A stretch of 15,911 nucleotides of DNA from Acidimicrobiaceae bacterium (lineage in GTDB: Bacteria > Actinomycetota > Acidimicrobiia > Acidimicrobiales > Ilumatobacteraceae), in assembly GCA_947490975.1 (NCBI GenBank), contig CANLHV010000019.1, forward strand, positions 1 to 15,911, given 5' to 3'. Positions 14,199 through 15,911 of this stretch are shown here, one piece after another. Both the position numbers and the translations under genes were made by a program. Position 1 is the first letter of the stretch. Every line of letters starts with the position of its first letter. Below the pieces are notes generated by a model that worked only from the letters and a program-made list of their open reading frames with translations, was not told where the DNA came from and did no database searches.

Positions 14199-15025
14199 AT
14201 TGTGATACCTAGATGCTTTACTAGACCCAGCAAGTCATCAACCACAATTTCAAACTTGTGTTCGTGTTGCAATTTCTCGGCGCCGGCGCGGTCTACGACG
14301 CCTGATGAAACCAAAGCGAACTTTGCACCAATAGTTTTCGCGAACGCACCATCTGTCGAATATCTATCGCCCACCATCCAACACGAACTCAAATCTGTGA
14401 TTTTCAAAGTTCGTTTCACCAACTCGCCCATCGGCCTAAACGGTTTGCCGGCAACTATCGGTGCAACACCACTCGCAGTCGCAATTGCCGCCAAGATCGA
14501 GCCACCACCGGGTATCACGCCCGTCGATGTCGGGTATGTCGCATCATCGTTTGTGCCGATCAAAATGGCGCCGGCCCGCACTGCAGCAGATGCACGACGC
14601 ATTGATTCAAAATTAAAAGTTCGATGAAACCCGACAATCACGGCGTCAATATTTGCGTCGGTCTTGAGTTGTGCTTCGGGCGATGAACCGTCATCGGTTC
14701 GACCAGCGACAATTGCGCCAACGCTCTCTACTGCTTCGACCACACCTGGTCCACCTGCCACCAACACACGTTGACCTGGTTTCAACAAAGTTGCTGCTGC
14801 CCCCGAAGATGTGAGCACATCACCAACTGCTGGTATGCCCAGTGACGCAAGTGTTTCTTCTTGTTGGGCAACTTTCGCATATGAATTGTTCGTCACAAAT
14901 AAAACTCGATGACCAGCCGCACGCAACGCTGCGATCGCTTCTACAGACCCACCAATCGGTTCGTGTGACAACCACACAACTCCGTCAAGATCGCAGAGAA
15001 TCGGTGTCAACTGGGCCTCAGTCAT
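14195..15025 (-). CDS. HAD-superfamily hydrolase, subclass IIA (NagD-like)
   Basis: A 276-residue phosphatase of the haloacid dehalogenase superfamily. Motif I is CDLDGVVW (11-18), with nucleophile D12 and acid/base D14; motif II is FVTNNS (43-48); motif III is AGKPF (192-196), with K194; motif IV is GDRYSTD (219-225), with D220 and D225. The type IIA cap lies between motifs II and III, as in NagD and p-nitrophenylphosphatases. The natural substrate is likely a small phosphorylated metabolite or nucleotide, but the sequence does not say which. It is the first gene of the run leading into tlyA, nadK and recN, as in many Actinobacteria. ATG 15025 has no clear ribosome binding site; the neighbouring DUF1015 gene diverges from it. 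Confidence 0.92.
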   Translation of the reverse strand: MTEAQLTPILCDLDGVVWLSHEPIGGSVEAIAALRAAGHRVLFVTNNSYAKVAQQEETLASLGIPAVGDVLTSSGAAATLLKPGQRVLVAGGPGVVEAVESVGAIVAGRTDDGSSPEAQLKTDANIDAVIVGFHRTFNFESMRRASAAVRAGAILIGTNDDATYPTSTGVIPGGGSILAAIATASGVAPIVAGKPFRPMGELVKRTLKITDLSSCWMVGDRYSTDGAFAKTIGAKFALVSSGVVDRAGAEKLQHEHKFEIVVDDLLGLVKHLGITI

Positions 15026-15077
15026 TAGTTTTCGCGTTCGGGTTGTCGTTTGTCATCGCCACTGCCACCCTTTCAGT
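15026..15077. promoter_or_regulatory. Divergent HAD/DUF1015 control region
   Basis: These 52 bases lie between two start codons pointing outwards and must hold, or lie next to, the promoters for both genes. I see no ribosome binding site for either. A TAGTTT sequence at 15026-15031 on the plus strand fits a loose TANNNT -10, but there is no -35 partner, so I do not call a promoter. Short-leader or leaderless mRNAs are possible. Confidence 0.35.
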
Positions 15078-15911
15078 GTGCCTCAGTTTGAACCCTTCCG
15101 CGCACTTCGATATTCGCCGAAATATTCGCTTGGCGATGTTTGCGCACAACCATACGACGTGCAGAGCGACGCCGACCGTGAGACATACGCCCGTCGCAGC
15201 GAGCACAACATTGTGCATCTCGACTTGCCAGTTGGTGAAAACCCGTATCGCGAGGCAGCGAAAACTCTTTCTTTATGGATTCAATCTGGCGCACTACAAC
15301 TCGACGCTGAACCAAGTTTTACCCTCTACCGAATGAAATTCGTCGATACTGCCGGGCGCACTCGAGAAACTGTTGGCGTTATCGGGGCATTACAAATCGA
15401 AGAGCCAAATTCAAATGAAGTGTTGCCGCACGAACAAACAACACCAAAGGCTAAAACTGACCGTCTCGACTTGACTCGCGCGACACAGGCGAACCTCTCA
15501 CCTATCTGGGGCCTGTCATTAACGCCACAACTATCGACTGCTCTTGTCGAATCTGGCGAATTACTTGGTGCGTTCACCGACGAGAACGGCGTGCAACATA
15601 TCGTCGAACGCGTCAGCAATCGTGCACGATGCGCAGTGATCGGCAAACTGATCGCTCAGCACCCAGTTGTCATTGCCGACGGCCACCATCGATACGCAAT
15701 TAGTCGCACCTATCGCGACGAAAACCCGCAACTTGCGGCTGCCAAGTCAACTCTTTGTTACATCAACGAACTTATTGACGAGCAGTTGAGCGTTGCTGCG
15801 ATTCATCGGCTTTATTCAGATGTTGAACACGATTCGCTGATCGGTCAACTTGAAAAGTTCTTCGAGATCAGTGATCTGCCAAATCTCACGCCAGCGATTA
15901 TCGCCAAGATG
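15078..15911 (+). CDS. DUF1015 family protein (3' end cut off)
   Basis: The frame is open from GTG 15078 to the right edge (278 codons visible; family members are usually about 400). The start matches the family beginning with PQFEPFRALRYSP (2-14), and no other start codon lies close upstream in frame. Diagnostic DUF1015 motifs follow: CAQPYDV (22-28, family APPYDV), LPHEQTTPKAKTDR (116-129), ANLSPIW (138-144) and ADGHHRY (200-206). The biochemical role of this widely distributed family is not established; the clustered His, Asp and Arg residues look like an active site, but that is inference. No ribosome binding site precedes the GTG. It is divergent from the NagD-like HAD gene, 52 bases away. 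Confidence 0.88.
   Translation, partial: MPQFEPFRALRYSPKYSLGDVCAQPYDVQSDADRETYARRSEHNIVHLDLPVGENPYREAAKTLSLWIQSGALQLDAEPSFTLYRMKFVDTAGRTRETVGVIGALQIEEPNSNEVLPHEQTTPKAKTDRLDLTRATQANLSPIWGLSLTPQLSTALVESGELLGAFTDENGVQHIVERVSNRARCAVIGKLIAQHPVVIADGHHRYAISRTYRDENPQLAAAKSTLCYINELIDEQLSVAAIHRLYSDVEHDSLIGQLEKFFEISDLPNLTPAIIAKM

Noticed and set aside
14130..14627. 165-residue open frame on the plus strand
   Set aside because: It is antisense to the HAD hydrolase and the tlyA start, with no domain signature.
15018..15218. 66-residue minus-strand frame before the HAD gene
   Set aside because: It is antisense to the well-supported DUF1015 gene and overlaps the divergent control region.

Overview
The window is a gene-dense bacterial chromosome segment with 17 protein genes (two cut by the window edges). 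No gap between genes exceeds about 80 bases. I see no rRNA, tRNA, CRISPR array, insertion sequence or prophage. The gene set is HAD hydrolase, tlyA, nadK, recN, pyrG, Nudix, xerD, then scpA, scpB and an RsuA/RluB-type pseudouridine synthase. This is the classic neighbourhood of Actinobacteria (actinomycetota). The intermediate base composition, very tight packing, several four-base overlaps and many GTG/TTG starts suggest a compact, moderate-GC actinobacterium. A freshwater or marine Acidimicrobiia/Ilumatobacter-like lineage is my best guess; it is inference from gene order and protein style, not a database match.

Layout from left to right. (1) 1-1103, plus strand: the C-terminal part of a PYROXD2/phytoene-desaturase-like FAD oxidoreductase. 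(2) 1135-1632, minus: a purine-type phosphoribosyltransferase with its own promoter-like -10 box, strong ribosome binding site and intrinsic terminator. (3) 1713-6204, minus: a five-gene run in the order scpA, scpB, rluB-like, tyrA, aroA. It joins the condensin accessory subunits to ribosomal RNA modification and to the shikimate/tyrosine pathway. (4) 6259-7248, plus: trpS, the only complete plus-strand gene. It is divergent from scpA and converges on the next gene. (5) 7250-15025, minus: a long run in the order NagD-like HAD hydrolase, tlyA, nadK, recN, pyrG, Nudix hydrolase, xerD, HD-domain protein. (6) 15078 to the right edge, plus: a DUF1015 family protein starting with GTG, divergent from the HAD gene.

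The two minus-strand runs look like the two halves of the usual actinobacterial recN-pyrG-xerD-parA-scpAB-rluB block. Here trpS and a small HD-domain protein sit where a parA-type ATPase is often found, and no steA/steB-like genes lie between recN and pyrG. Within the runs, stops and starts touch or overlap: ATGA at tyrA/aroA and at xerD/HD, TTGA at HAD/tlyA, and a shared G at nadK/recN. Translational coupling is therefore likely.

Almost everything is conserved housekeeping, and I found no clear novel system. The points most worth a second look are the uncharacterised HD protein coupled to xerD, the trpS/HD insertion between xerD and scpA, a palindrome in the recN-pyrG leader, and the terminator that contains its gene's own stop codon.
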